NCBI GenBank assembly: GCA_017468365.1
Contig: JAFUIS010000005.1
Coordinates: forward strand, 62,001 to 126,000
Direction of reading: 5' to 3'
Origin: Oscillospiraceae bacterium
GTDB taxonomy: Bacteria; Bacillota; Clostridia; Oscillospirales; Ruminococcaceae
DNA length: 64,000 nt
In this document: positions 35,049-42,768 of the stretch, piece by piece
Layout: the number at the start of each line of letters is the position of its first letter
Numbering within the stretch: the stretch's first letter is position 1
Position numbers and translations under genes: made by a program
Notes under the pieces: model-generated
The model's database searches: none
Seen by the model: only the letters and a program-made list of their open reading frames with translations
Told to the model about the DNA's origin: nothing

Positions 35049-36392
35049 TTATTTTTTATCTGTGGAATCCAGAATTTTTTTATAGGGCATGAGCATGCCT
35101 TCGTTCATCTTGTTCCCCATTTTTGCCTTTATCTTCGGGTTTCCTATCATGGCGCCGACGGCATACATTGCAATCATTCTTGGCCATTTTTTCTGGGGGA
35201 AGTCATACTGGCCGTGGGCTTTATAGAACTTGTGGTCTGCTTTCATCATTCCCTGCATCTGCCAGATAAGGTCGCGGAAAATTTTCATCCCGCCGATTCC
35301 GTAAAAGTTTTGCGGCGGAACGTATTTGTTATCCAGCGCATAGCAAAGGCTTTTTGCAAGGCGGTCGATCTCTTTATCCGGGTCGGTTTCGTCTGTAGCG
35401 ACCCCCGCAAGAAAGTTTCCGCCCACCTGGGCTCTTGCTTCGATTATTGTGCGAAGGTTTTCTTCCGCCGAAAGATTTCCCGAAACAAGATAACCGAAAG
35501 GCATTCCCATGGTTACGGTGCGGTGGCCGTTGCAGAACTGGCGGTCGTCATACATCTTGAAGCGTGAACCCATGGAATGGTCCTTTACGGTAAAGGCATA
35601 GACTATGGCTTCGCCGCTTTGAAGTTCGCTGCGAAGGAAATCATCAAAACCGTCTTTATAGACGCATTTTCCCGAAACGGCGCAGCTGAAACAACCAAGG
35701 CAGCCGCCGCTGAAAGGATATTCGCGGATATTGACCACCCTTGTTTTTCTGGGAAGAACGCTTCTGAAGCGGTCTATCATATTTTTGAGAGAGGTATTAT
35801 CCTCTTCACAGTCGGTGATTATAACGACGTCACCGGTCTTTTCTTCGAAGCATTCCGGAACGGTCGCCAAAACTTTTTCAAAAGCGGCGGGCGCTTTTGG
35901 AATCGGCTCGAAGCTGTCGTTTTCAGCGCTCCAGCAAACGTAATCGAAGAAATCTTCCGCCTCTTTTCTTCCCTTTTCGGAAAGAAGGTCGTCCATATCC
36001 GCGGAAAGGCCCTTGATATATTTAAAGCCCATATCAAAACAGTTGTCGCGGATATAGTTATGGGCGGTGATATCGTAAAAATGTTTAGAAGTGGAAAGCT
36101 GGGTGGCAAATTTTCCCGAGACGGAAACGCCGTTTTCTTTCATAAGCTCGATAAAACGGTGAAGCTGGCAGGGCGCGATAAAGGTATATACCGGATAGGA
36201 AAAGATTATAAGGTCGGCTTTTTCAAGTTCTTCCTTTGCCTTGGAAAAATCTTTTTCAAGCGCTTTTATCTTCTGTCCCGCATCAATTACGGAAAATTTG
36301 TGTTCCGGGTGGAGCTTTTCAAGATAGTTCAGCGTCTGAAGAGTGATGCTGTATTTGCCTTTCGGGCTGCCGTTTATTATAAGAATGTTCAT
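35049..36392 (-). CDS. Two-domain flavodoxin-like NAD(P)H oxidoreductase
   Basis: 447 aa from ATG 36392, which follows GGAGG; the frame runs further 5' without a ribosome site. Domain 1 (1-170) starts MNILIINGSPKGKYSIT, the phosphate-binding loop of NADPH-dependent FMN reductases. Domain 2 (about 190-340) is a second flavodoxin-like fold with a cysteine cluster GGCLGCFSCAVSGKC, as in iron-sulfur flavoproteins. The C-terminal about 90 residues are basic and helical. The fusion suggests internal electron transfer; substrate unknown. Confidence 0.78.
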   Translation of the reverse strand: MNILIINGSPKGKYSITLQTLNYLEKLHPEHKFSVIDAGQKIKALEKDFSKAKEELEKADLIIFSYPVYTFIAPCQLHRFIELMKENGVSVSGKFATQLSTSKHFYDITAHNYIRDNCFDMGFKYIKGLSADMDDLLSEKGRKEAEDFFDYVCWSAENDSFEPIPKAPAAFEKVLATVPECFEEKTGDVVIITDCEEDNTSLKNMIDRFRSVLPRKTRVVNIREYPFSGGCLGCFSCAVSGKCVYKDGFDDFLRSELQSGEAIVYAFTVKDHSMGSRFKMYDDRQFCNGHRTVTMGMPFGYLVSGNLSAEENLRTIIEARAQVGGNFLAGVATDETDPDKEIDRLAKSLCYALDNKYVPPQNFYGIGGMKIFRDLIWQMQGMMKADHKFYKAHGQYDFPQKKWPRMIAMYAVGAMIGNPKIKAKMGNKMNEGMLMPYKKILDSTDKK

Positions 36393-36486
36393 TAAAAACC
36401 TCCGGATTTTTGGCTTGTTCACTATGTTTTTAAGTATATCATAAGGCAAAGAATAAAACAACCTTGTGCTCCGTGCTCAAAACAAA

Positions 36487-36515
36487 ACCCCGTGCTCAAA
36501 TTTTGAGCACGGGGG
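36487..36515 (-). terminator. Terminator of the GNAT gene
   Basis: Stem CCCCGTGCTCAAA / TTTGAGCACGGGG sits 15 bp beyond the GNAT stop. It carries the recurrent GTGCTC/GAGCAC stem core. Confidence 0.7.
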
Positions 36516-36529
36516 TCGTTTGTGTTTTT

Positions 36530-36970
36530 TCAGAAATGAAAAATCATTTCTTCTTCACCGTATTCTGTTTTTCCGGTCGGAACAAAACCGATTTTTTCAT
36601 AAACATGATATGCCCTTTTATTTTCCGGCTTGCAGCCAAGCAAAACATGGTCGTATTTTCCGCTTCCCTTTGCAAGTTCTATAACAAGTTTTATCGCTGC
36701 CGTTCCGTATCCTTTGTTTGCATTTTCTTCCGGAAACATTATACGCCAAATGATAAGCTCGTTTTCTTCGCGGTCTTCTTCCAGCTGCATAAATCCAACA
36801 CATTCGTCGCCGTTATAAATCGCAAACGGAAATACATCTTCGTCATCTTTATAAAGCCACGCCTGGGCAAGCGCAACGCTGTTTTCACAAAGAAAATTTT
36901 CGCCTTCGGGGCGTTTCATTTTTATGATTTTATCAAAATTTTCTTCTGTGATTTTTCTGAAATTTATCAT
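36530..36970 (-). CDS. GNAT family N-acetyltransferase
   Basis: 146 aa, a minimal GNAT fold. The acetyl-CoA loop is WRIMFPEENANKGYGTAAIKLV, followed by NKRAYHVYEKIGFVPTG. It probably acetylates a small amine; substrate not evident. Codon use is somewhat more AT-rich than neighbours. Single gene with its own terminator. Confidence 0.82.
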   Translation of the reverse strand: MINFRKITEENFDKIIKMKRPEGENFLCENSVALAQAWLYKDDEDVFPFAIYNGDECVGFMQLEEDREENELIIWRIMFPEENANKGYGTAAIKLVIELAKGSGKYDHVLLGCKPENKRAYHVYEKIGFVPTGKTEYGEEEMIFHF

Positions 36971-37031
36971 TCTTTGTAAATCCTTTCGTCATTTGCTTTG
37001 CAAATGCCCTTGCCCCTTTCGGGTGCAATTT

Positions 37032-38072
37032 TCAGATGTCCAGAACGTAACCGAGAAGAAGTTTGGTGGTGTTCACAAGGCCGGAAATATGGGTCCTTTC
37101 CATGCCGTGGCTGCACCATACCGCCATTCCGAAAGTTGCGGCGCGAAGGTTGTTGCCCGCTCTTACCGCTGCGTTTGCATCGGTTCCGTAGTGGTAATAA
37201 ATATCCACTTCATAGTCGCATCCGGCTTTTTCGGCATAGCCGATAAGACGGTTGGTGAGTTCGTAATCATAGGGCGCCGCCGCATCTTTTGCGCAGATGG
37301 AAACGGCGTATTCGTTGCCGTCGTAACCGGGTCCGATAAGACCGATATCGATGGCGACATATTCAGAAACTTCCGGCGGCACATAGGTTCCGCCCATGCC
37401 TATCTCTTCGGAATAGGGGAAAGCAAGAATGGTTTTGTATTTCGGTTTAAGGTTGTTTTCGGTGAGATATCTGAGCATTTCGAAAACGCAGGCAATGGCG
37501 CCTTTGTCGTCGATGAAGCGGGATTTGATATAGCCTTTTTCGGTGACCTGGCAGCGGGGTTCAACCGCAATAAAGTCGCCGTGGCGGATTCCGAGAGCTT
37601 TTACGTCCGCTTTGGAAGAAACTTTTTCGTCAAGAATGACGACCATGGTATTTTCATCTCTGGGAAGAGTGCGTGCGTCGTCAAAAACGTGTACGGAGTG
37701 GCTCTGGCAGGTCATAAGACCTGTATATTCTTTTCCGTCGCGGGTAAAGATAGTTACGCTTTCACCTTCATAGCTGCTGTAGTTTACGCCGCCAAGCTGA
37801 CGAACGCGGATAAGTCCGTCCGCATCAATGCTGCGGACAACCATTCCGAGGGTGTCGGGATGTGCGCCCACAAGAACGGTTTTGGAGTTATCTTCGCCCT
37901 CGAGGGTGATATATGCGGTGCTTTTGTTGTCATAGGTAACGGTTTTTCCGAACTTTGCGGCAAGCTTTTCAAGCAGCGGATTCATCTTTACGTAATAGCC
38001 GACAGGGCTGGGAGTATTCACAATTTCCTTGAAACAATCGATAATAAATTTTTCATCAACATTGAAATTCAT
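37032..38072 (-). CDS. M42 family metallopeptidase, third copy
   Basis: 346 aa. Metal ligands: GAHPDTLG (His), FIDDKG (Asp), SEEIGMGG (Glu-Glu), AIDIG (Asp) and CSHGMERTH (His). It differs from the tandem pair at 12.1-14.2 kb, with HPDT in place of H(L/M)D, and represents the other common M42 subgroup of Clostridia. Cytosolic aminopeptidase; RBS AGGAG. Confidence 0.9.
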   Translation of the reverse strand: MNFNVDEKFIIDCFKEIVNTPSPVGYYVKMNPLLEKLAAKFGKTVTYDNKSTAYITLEGEDNSKTVLVGAHPDTLGMVVRSIDADGLIRVRQLGGVNYSSYEGESVTIFTRDGKEYTGLMTCQSHSVHVFDDARTLPRDENTMVVILDEKVSSKADVKALGIRHGDFIAVEPRCQVTEKGYIKSRFIDDKGAIACVFEMLRYLTENNLKPKYKTILAFPYSEEIGMGGTYVPPEVSEYVAIDIGLIGPGYDGNEYAVSICAKDAAAPYDYELTNRLIGYAEKAGCDYEVDIYYHYGTDANAAVRAGNNLRAATFGMAVWCSHGMERTHISGLVNTTKLLLGYVLDI

Positions 38073-38154
38073 AAGCGTTCTCCTCCGTGATTTTTCATAA
38101 TTATTATAGTACAGTTGTTTTTCGGTTTCAAGTACGGCTAAAGGGCTTTTTACC

Positions 38155-38183
38155 TTGACACGACCTTGATATAATGATAAATT
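38155..38183 (+). promoter_or_regulatory. Promoter in front of the rdgB unit
   Basis: TTGACA, 17 bp, TAAATT. It lies upstream of the relic reading frame, so the rdgB transcript would carry the relic as a 5' leader. Confidence 0.55.
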
Positions 38184-38213
38184 TATTACTGCAGCAACGC
38201 GAAATTTTCATAG

Positions 38214-38342
38214 AATTTTGCGGACGCAAACTTCATCACGGTTCTTAGCGGCGATATCTTTGCCGTGCCCGAACCTTTCAAAGTTCCCGCGTTTAAAAGA
38301 ACCGACGTTTATGAAAACAGAAAAACAACCGGACTTTTCTGA
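38214..38342 (+). pseudogene. Relic resembling the C-terminus of formate-tetrahydrofolate ligase
   Basis: A 42-codon open stretch with host-like codon use begins right after an in-frame TAG (38211) and has no usable start codon. It ends in TGA 38340-38342, just before the rdgB ribosome site. Its translation contains FITVLSGDI, KVPAF, TDV-EN and a terminal TGLF, matching position by position what I recall of the last about 38 residues of Fhs (GDIMTMPGLPKVPA...GLF). The normally invariant MTMPGLP is changed to FAVPEPF, so the piece is decayed or very divergent. The comparison is from memory. Confidence 0.45.
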
Positions 38343-38354
38343 GGAGAAAATAAA

Positions 38355-38936
38355 ATGAAACTTATCATTGCATCGAACAACGCCCATAAACTTGTGGAAA
38401 TGAAAGCCATTCTCGGCGAATATTTTGACGAAATCGTTTCTTTGAAAGAAGCGGGAATCGAACACGAAACCATTGAGGACGGTTCCACCTTTCTTGAAAA
38501 CGCAGAGAAAAAAGCACGTGAAATTGCCGAAATTTCCGGCTGCTGTGCCATTGCGGACGACAGCGGAATCTGCGCCGATGCTCTTGACGGCGCACCGGGA
38601 ATTTATTCCGCGCGTTTTTGCGGTCATCACGGCGATGACGAAGCAAACAACCAACTCCTTCTCGAAAAACTCCGCGACAAGGAAAACAAAAAAGCCCATT
38701 ACACCTGCGCTATCGTGCTCGTTTATCCGGACGGCACCAGCATTTCCGCCGAAGGTTATCTTGAAGGCGAAATCACCGAAAATCGCGCCGGCAAAAACGG
38801 CTTTGGCTATGACCCCTATTTTTATCTTCCGGAATACGGCTGTACCACCGCAGAACTTGACCCGGACATCAAAAATAAAATCAGCCACCGTGCAAACGCC
38901 ATTCGCGCTCTTGTTGAAAAACTTGAAAACAAATAA
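38355..38936 (+). CDS. rdgB: XTP/dITP diphosphatase (RdgB/HAM1)
   Basis: 193 aa. Opens with LIIASNNAHKLVEMKAIL, then SLKEAGIEHE, CCAIADDSGICADAL (metal-binding), YSARFCGHHGDDEANN and the C-terminal GKNGFGYDPYFYLPEYG. It hydrolyses deaminated purine triphosphates to protect DNA. RBS GAGGAG overlaps the stop of the relic frame. Terminator at 38941. Confidence 0.95.
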   Translation: MKLIIASNNAHKLVEMKAILGEYFDEIVSLKEAGIEHETIEDGSTFLENAEKKAREIAEISGCCAIADDSGICADALDGAPGIYSARFCGHHGDDEANNQLLLEKLRDKENKKAHYTCAIVLVYPDGTSISAEGYLEGEITENRAGKNGFGYDPYFYLPEYGCTTAELDPDIKNKISHRANAIRALVEKLENK

Positions 38937-38940
38937 AAAA

Positions 38941-38970
38941 AGCGCACCGCTTTTGCGGTGCGCTTTTTGT
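38941..38970 (+). terminator. rdgB terminator
   Basis: AGCGCACCGC / GCGGTGCGCT stem with TTTT loop and T-run. Confidence 0.9.
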
Positions 38971-39030
38971 TGCAGGAACTTCGGGGCTTTGCTATAATCT
39001 TATCATTAATTAATTTTTATGGAGTTTTTG

Positions 39031-39660
39031 ATGCCACAGAATCTTTTGCTTTTGTTCGAACTTATCGGCACCGTTGCTTTTGCCGCTTCCGGTGCAATGG
39101 TCTCACTTTCCAAAAAAATGGATGTATTCGGTTTCGCGGTACTTGGTCTTGTAACTGCGGTAGGCGGCGGAATTATCCGCGACCTTGTTCTCGGAATAAC
39201 GCCTCCGGCAACTTTCAGAAATCCCGTTTATGCCACGGTGGCAATTTTGGTTTCTGTGGTCATTTTCATCCCCGCCGTAAGGAATTTTCTTTTTAAGAAA
39301 AAAGAAGTCTATGAAAAAACAATGCTCCTTATGGATTCGCTTGGGCTTGGAATTTTCACCGTTGTGGGAATTGAAACCGCCTATCTTTCCGGATACGAAA
39401 ACAGCATCTTTCTTCTTGTTTTCGTGGGCGTCATAACCGGCGTCGGCGGCGGAATGATTCGCGACGTTCTTGCCCGGATGACCCCCGCTATCCTGGTTCG
39501 CCATTTTTACGCAAGTGCTTCCATAATCGGCGCTTTCATCACCATTGCTCTCTGGAAATTTTTCGGTCAGTCTGCGGCAATGGTCGGCGGAGCGGCCTCT
39601 GTTGTAATTTTACGCCTTTTGGCGGCACACCACCGCTGGAGCCTTCCGAAAGCGGAATAA
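39031..39660 (+). CDS. TRIC (UPF0126) cation channel family protein
   Basis: 209 aa. Seven hydrophobic segments with two internal repeats: FELIGTVAFAASGAM...FGFAVLGLVTAVGGGIIRDLVLG and LDSLGLGIFTVVGIETA...FVGVITGVGGGMIRDVLA. The GGGxxRD motifs mark bacterial TRIC channels, which pass monovalent cations. The second ATG (39031) has TGGAG upstream and is preferred to 39019. It is the last host gene before the prophage. Confidence 0.9.
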   Translation: MPQNLLLLFELIGTVAFAASGAMVSLSKKMDVFGFAVLGLVTAVGGGIIRDLVLGITPPATFRNPVYATVAILVSVVIFIPAVRNFLFKKKEVYEKTMLLMDSLGLGIFTVVGIETAYLSGYENSIFLLVFVGVITGVGGGMIRDVLARMTPAILVRHFYASASIIGAFITIALWKFFGQSAAMVGGAASVVILRLLAAHHRWSLPKAE

Positions 39661-39665
39661 CAAAA

Positions 39666-39698
39666 AGAGCCTTCCTTTCGGAAGGCTCTTTTTTTATT
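39666..39698. terminator. Bidirectional terminator at the host/prophage boundary
   Basis: AGAGCCTTCC / GGAAGGCTCT stem with a TTTC loop and T-run on the + strand; A-rich on the other side. It separates the TRIC gene from the converging phage lysis operon. Confidence 0.85.
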
Positions 39699-39870
39699 TT
39701 ATTTTTCTTAAATATGCGGTACCGTCGCTTTTTCTGAAATTTTCGGTTCCGATATCGTCCGGCATCCAGGTGGGCGAAATTCTTTCGCCGTTTTTTGCCG
39801 CCCGGGAACGAAAAGTTTTTTGTGAAGGCGCCGTTGCTTTTATAAGGATATCAAGCTCTTTTTCGTCCAT
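39694..39870 (-). CDS. Small phage protein, 58 aa
   Basis: ATG 39870 follows the stop of the 69-aa gene by one base. The translation starts MDEKELDILIKATAPSQK and ends AYLRKIK, basic with a Trp-Met-Pro core (SPTWMPDDIGTENFR). Codon use matches the neighbouring phage genes. No recognised domain. It is the last gene of the lysis operon, and its stop lies inside the terminator T-run. Confidence 0.6.
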   Translation of the reverse strand: MDEKELDILIKATAPSQKTFRSRAAKNGERISPTWMPDDIGTENFRKSDGTAYLRKIK

Positions 39871-39871
39871 A

Positions 39872-40081
39872 TTATTCTTCGCCGGGACCGTTTGTGGAAT
39901 TGTTTCCCGAAACTTCCGCCTGATATCCGAATCCCCATTTGGGGTCGATCTTCATGCTTTCGGAAAGATTATCCTGTCTTGGGGGCGCAGCCATTTCAAC
40001 GTAAGGACGAAGAGTTTCCCAATCGTTCACCTTTTTTCCGTTATGTGGAATTGGCGTTTTCTGTTTTCTGGAATTATACAT
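39872..40081 (-). CDS. Small phage protein, 69 aa
   Basis: Starts at ATG 40081 (GAGGTG 8 bp upstream) with MYNSRKQKTPIPHNGKKV and is hydrophilic, with a NDWETLRPYVEMAAPP core. No known domain. Lies 68 bp downstream of the amidase gene in the same transcript. Confidence 0.6.
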   Translation of the reverse strand: MYNSRKQKTPIPHNGKKVNDWETLRPYVEMAAPPRQDNLSESMKIDPKWGFGYQAEVSGNNSTNGPGEE

Positions 40082-40149
40082 TTTCAAATCACCTCTTTGA
40101 AAATATTTTTCCCGCCGGGGTGATTTATATTAAGGATTTTTCCGGAAAA

Positions 40150-40881
40150 TCAATAAGGAAGATCTATCTTGCTTCCGCTGTTTCTTACTTTTCGCTTTAT
40201 CTTCGGAACAACCGAAAGTTCGCCCTCTTCGGTGGAAATATATTTCTCGCCGAAAGCTTCAACAATACTTTTGGCAATTCCGTCTGCAATTTTCGTTTTG
40301 TTCTTCTGATATTCCGAAAAATCTTTTTCGTTCGTCAAAAAACAAATTTCAAGAAGGTCTGCCGAAATTCCTTTTTCCCAACAGGCGCGCACAAAACCAA
40401 AATAGTCTTTTTTATCCGAAAGCGCTTCGAATTTTCGTGTTTTTACGTTCAGCTTTTTGTCAAAAATTTCGTTTCGGTCATCAAAATTGCTGCTTCTTGC
40501 AAAAGGCGGTCTTTCGGAAAAATATTTTTTCAGTTCGGTATAAAAACCGCTTTCGATTCCTGCGTGGACTTCCGCATAGGGAACAAAAACCTCGCAGCCG
40601 TTTGCGCTTTTGCTGCCAAAGCCGTTGAAATGGATCGAAAGCGCAAAATCCGCATTTTCACGCACCATTTTCTGCGCTCTTTCGGTAACGGTTCCGGGAT
40701 TTTCATCGCTTCGCCTTGTCATAATTATACGAAAGCCGTTTTTTAAAAGTTTTTGCTCTATCATCAGCGCTTGTTCAAGAGCAAAATCCTTTTCAAAAAG
40801 TCCGTCGTTCACGGTATTGAAAGTGTAAGTTCCGAAAGATTTTCCTCCGTGTCCGGCGTCTATGCCTATGACCGCTTTCAT
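40150..40881 (-). CDS. Phage N-acetylmuramoyl-L-alanine amidase (Amidase_3) endolysin
   Basis: 243 aa. Zinc-binding IDAGHGG (His near 11), Glu in NDGLFEKDFALEQAL, His in ADFALSIHFNGFG and the catalytic Glu in DLLEICFLTN give the full Amidase_3 set. It cleaves the MurNAc-L-Ala bond for host lysis. The C-terminal about 25 residues are basic (PKIKRKVRN) and may bind the wall. Overlaps the holin gene by 4 bp. Confidence 0.92.
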   Translation of the reverse strand: MKAVIGIDAGHGGKSFGTYTFNTVNDGLFEKDFALEQALMIEQKLLKNGFRIIMTRRSDENPGTVTERAQKMVRENADFALSIHFNGFGSKSANGCEVFVPYAEVHAGIESGFYTELKKYFSERPPFARSSNFDDRNEIFDKKLNVKTRKFEALSDKKDYFGFVRACWEKGISADLLEICFLTNEKDFSEYQKNKTKIADGIAKSIVEAFGEKYISTEEGELSVVPKIKRKVRNSGSKIDLPY

Positions 40882-41168
40882 AACGCATCTTCCTCTTCGG
40901 CGGCATCTTTTCGCGGAAATTCATAGGTCATCGCAAGATCCGAATCCCCTATTCCGGCGGTGGTGGGATCCACAAGAACGCCGAGAGTGGTAAGCGCGGT
41001 TATAACGCTGCTCACTACGTTGAGCACCATGCTTTCGGTAAGTGCCGGAACGATTTCAAAAGCGCCGAGCACGCAATAAACAAAACTTACCGCCGCAGGA
41101 ATGACCGTCATCCAGAAAAGCGGGTTTTTGATTCTGACTTTCCAGTTGATATTTTTCATGATATTCAT
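40878..41168 (-). CDS. Phage holin (phi LC3/LL-H type)
   Basis: 96 aa. INWKVRIKNPLFWMTVIPAAVSF at the N-terminus is the phi-LC3-family hallmark; a second amphipathic helix (SMVLNVVSSVITALTTLGVLVDPTTAGIGDS) is followed by an acidic tail. It would permeabilise the membrane so the amidase can act. RBS GGAG. Confidence 0.9.
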   Translation of the reverse strand: MNIMKNINWKVRIKNPLFWMTVIPAAVSFVYCVLGAFEIVPALTESMVLNVVSSVITALTTLGVLVDPTTAGIGDSDLAMTYEFPRKDAAEEEDAL

Positions 41169-41180
41169 ATTTTTCTCCTT

Positions 41181-41480
41181 TCATCCGATGCCTATCTGTC
41201 CGAGCATCCAGGCAACTATTGCGGCAATAACGAGGGTCAGCACTTTTTCCGCAGCTGCATCCCATTTTCTTGCCGGTTTTTCTTTTATCTGTTTTACGTC
41301 GTTTTTCATTTCGGCAAGGTCGTCGCGCATGTTCTTTTGCTCGGTGACCATCTGGCTGACCGCATTGGTCAGGTTGCGCAATTCCTTTTGCTCCTCTTCA
41401 AGATTGTCTATCCGCCTTTTGTTGGATTTTGCAAGGTCAAAGATAAGCTGGTGTTCGCGCACGATTTCTTCATTTTCCAT
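41181..41480 (-). CDS. XhlA-like coiled-coil membrane protein
   Basis: 99 aa. A long coiled coil (residues 10-65, heptad-rich RRIDNLEEEQKELRN...MRDDLAEMKND) is followed by a single C-terminal TM helix (78-98). This is the architecture of XhlA haemolysin-like proteins that assist holin-endolysin lysis. First gene of the lysis set; RBS AAAGGAGAG. Confidence 0.8.
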   Translation of the reverse strand: MENEEIVREHQLIFDLAKSNKRRIDNLEEEQKELRNLTNAVSQMVTEQKNMRDDLAEMKNDVKQIKEKPARKWDAAAEKVLTLVIAAIVAWMLGQIGIG

Positions 41481-41505
41481 TCTTCTCTCCTTTTTATTTT
41501 ATGTT

Positions 41506-41547
41506 TTTATATCAAAATGTGCGCCGCCATCAACACATTTCGTGCGA
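41506..41547 (-). promoter_or_regulatory. Lysis-gene promoter overlapped by a repressor-type operator
   Basis: On the minus strand TTGATG, 16 bp, TATAAA, 26 bp before the XhlA start. The -35 overlaps the 17-bp operator CAACACATTTCGTGCGA (+ strand 41531-41547), which differs at two positions from the operator at 59955-59971 next to the prophage repressor. Confidence 0.6.
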
Positions 41548-41608
41548 TTAAAAAAGACGCGCTTTGGGCACGCTCTTTTTCAAGGTGCAAAGTGCGGTTT
41601 TTAATGTT

Positions 41609-41625
41609 TAACACGTTTTGTGTTA
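41609..41625. promoter_or_regulatory. Repressor-type operator, cassette site a
   Basis: TAACACGTTTTGTGTTA. Identical to sites at 43565 and 45834. Upstream (minus sense) of a degenerate head in which the GC hairpin is lost (41548-41600 keeps CTCTTTTTCAAGGTGCAAAG only). Confidence 0.65.
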
Positions 41626-41741
41626 TATATATTTAACACAATAAAATGGATTTCAAACCCAAAACATCTTCACGGTCAACGTCAAAATCAATAAATCATC
41701 ATACATATTCATTTAATGTTTGGCCATAAAAACAGCAAAAT

Positions 41742-41915
41742 TTATTCATTATATCTGATTACGCTATCAATATCATCGATAGTAACAGAAACGTTGTCCC
41801 AGTCTTCCGGTCCATTGCCTACATCAGCTAAAAAATCCTTTTCACTCAAAATTTCAACTATGCAGGCTCTTCTGCCATCTTTTAACAACACTTCGCAGTA
41901 TTCTTCTATTCTCAT
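41742..41915 (-). CDS. Immunity-like protein, 57 aa
   Basis: ATG 41915 overlaps the end of the toxin relic (ATGA) with GGAG 11 bp upstream. MRIEEYCEVLLKDGRRACI...DWDNVSVTIDDIDSVIRYNE is a small acidic protein resembling the DUF4926-like proteins that often sit next to BECR/DUF6883-type toxins. It would neutralise the toxin whose tail remains just upstream. The family name is tentative. Confidence 0.55.
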   Translation of the reverse strand: MRIEEYCEVLLKDGRRACIVEILSEKDFLADVGNGPEDWDNVSVTIDDIDSVIRYNE

Positions 41916-42076
41916 TTATTGAAATCTCCTTTCCCTATTATAAAAGCAGTTGTTAAATGCAAACTTCCATCAGGTTCAGCCAACCAGCCAACCAAAACAT
42001 TTGCCGGATTATTTTTTGGCCCATATAAAACCATTCTTTGTTCATATCTATCGCCTTGTTTTAGGTAAAAATTTAA
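41912..42076 (-). pseudogene. C-terminal relic of a nuclease-like toxin
   Basis: An open frame begins directly after the stop of the preceding immunity gene and has no start codon. The translation ends with GDRYEQRMVLYGPKNNPA, VLVGWLAEPDGSLHLTTAFI, the C-terminal strand pattern of DUF6883/BECR-type toxins, and stops over the ATG of the 57-aa immunity gene. The toxin N-terminus and catalytic residues are gone. Confidence 0.5.
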
Positions 42077-42385
42077 TCAATAATCAATTTTCCCTTTAAG
42101 ATATTCTTCATAATCATAAGGAATGCCGATATCATAGTTTTTATAATAGTGCAGAAATTCCATAGGAAAAACAAAATCCCCATCTACAAATTTTCCCGCC
42201 GTAAGCTTTTCACCTGTAAATACATCTCTGCTGTTAGCGCTTGTGTACCATTTTTCAACAGCATCAGATTCTATATATTTTATAATTTTTTCTTTCGGGA
42301 TTTCGTTTTTTATCTCCGCATATTCAGCAATATCTTCGTTGCAATTTCCATACGGTAATCCTTTAAGTAAACCAAAAACTCTCAT
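42077..42385 (-). CDS. Immunity-like protein (paralogue of 44482-44793)
   Basis: 102 aa from ATG 42385, which overlaps the upstream toxin stop (ATGA). MRVFGLLKGLPYGNCNEDI... and the C-terminus FLHYYKNYDIGIPYDYEEY are shared with the 103-aa protein at 44482. Acidic, cytosolic. Two paralogues lie downstream of different toxin tails, consistent with an accumulated immunity set. Confidence 0.6.
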   Translation of the reverse strand: MRVFGLLKGLPYGNCNEDIAEYAEIKNEIPKEKIIKYIESDAVEKWYTSANSRDVFTGEKLTAGKFVDGDFVFPMEFLHYYKNYDIGIPYDYEEYLKGKIDY

Positions 42386-42768
42386 TTTATAATTCCCCTT
42401 AATAGTGTTCTCCAAGTTTCTTTATCTAAATTTGCAATATTATCGCTGCTGTTTAATCCATAATGCGGTTGAAACAATATCCTTTTACCTTCATTTAACA
42501 AGCCTGCACTTGTACCACCCTTAGCATCAATATACAAATAATTATTAGGTGCCAAAACCGGACCGTCTTGACATTTCCATTTTCCTCTCACAACTTCTTC
42601 CGCGTTATCGATAATACCATCAATAATATCTAGAAGTTTTATTCGATCATCTTCATTTCCTGGATCCAATCCGTAGTCTTTGGCATGTTCTCTATTTTTC
42701 TTTCCGAACTGTTTTCTGCAATTGGGAATGCCGAATTTCAAGGCTTTAACTTCACCCAAGTTTTTCAA
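42382..42768 (-). CDS. Orphan toxin-like C-terminal domain, 128 aa
   Basis: Open frame from TTG 42768 to TGA over the immunity ATG. The core is REHAKDYGLDPGNEDDRIK...IIDNAEEVVRGKW, then LYIDAKGGTSAGLLNEGKRI. There is no pre-toxin leader and no good ribosome site, so it is likely a detached C-terminal domain rather than a free-standing gene. Nuclease function is suspected from context only. Confidence 0.5.
   Translation of the reverse strand: MKNLGEVKALKFGIPNCRKQFGKKNREHAKDYGLDPGNEDDRIKLLDIIDGIIDNAEEVVRGKWKCQDGPVLAPNNYLYIDAKGGTSAGLLNEGKRILFQPHYGLNSSDNIANLDKETWRTLLRGIIK

Noticed and set aside
38155-38176. TTGACA with TATAAT only 9 bp apart upstream of rdgB
   Set aside because: Spacing too short for a sigma-A promoter; the TAAATT at 17 bp is used instead.
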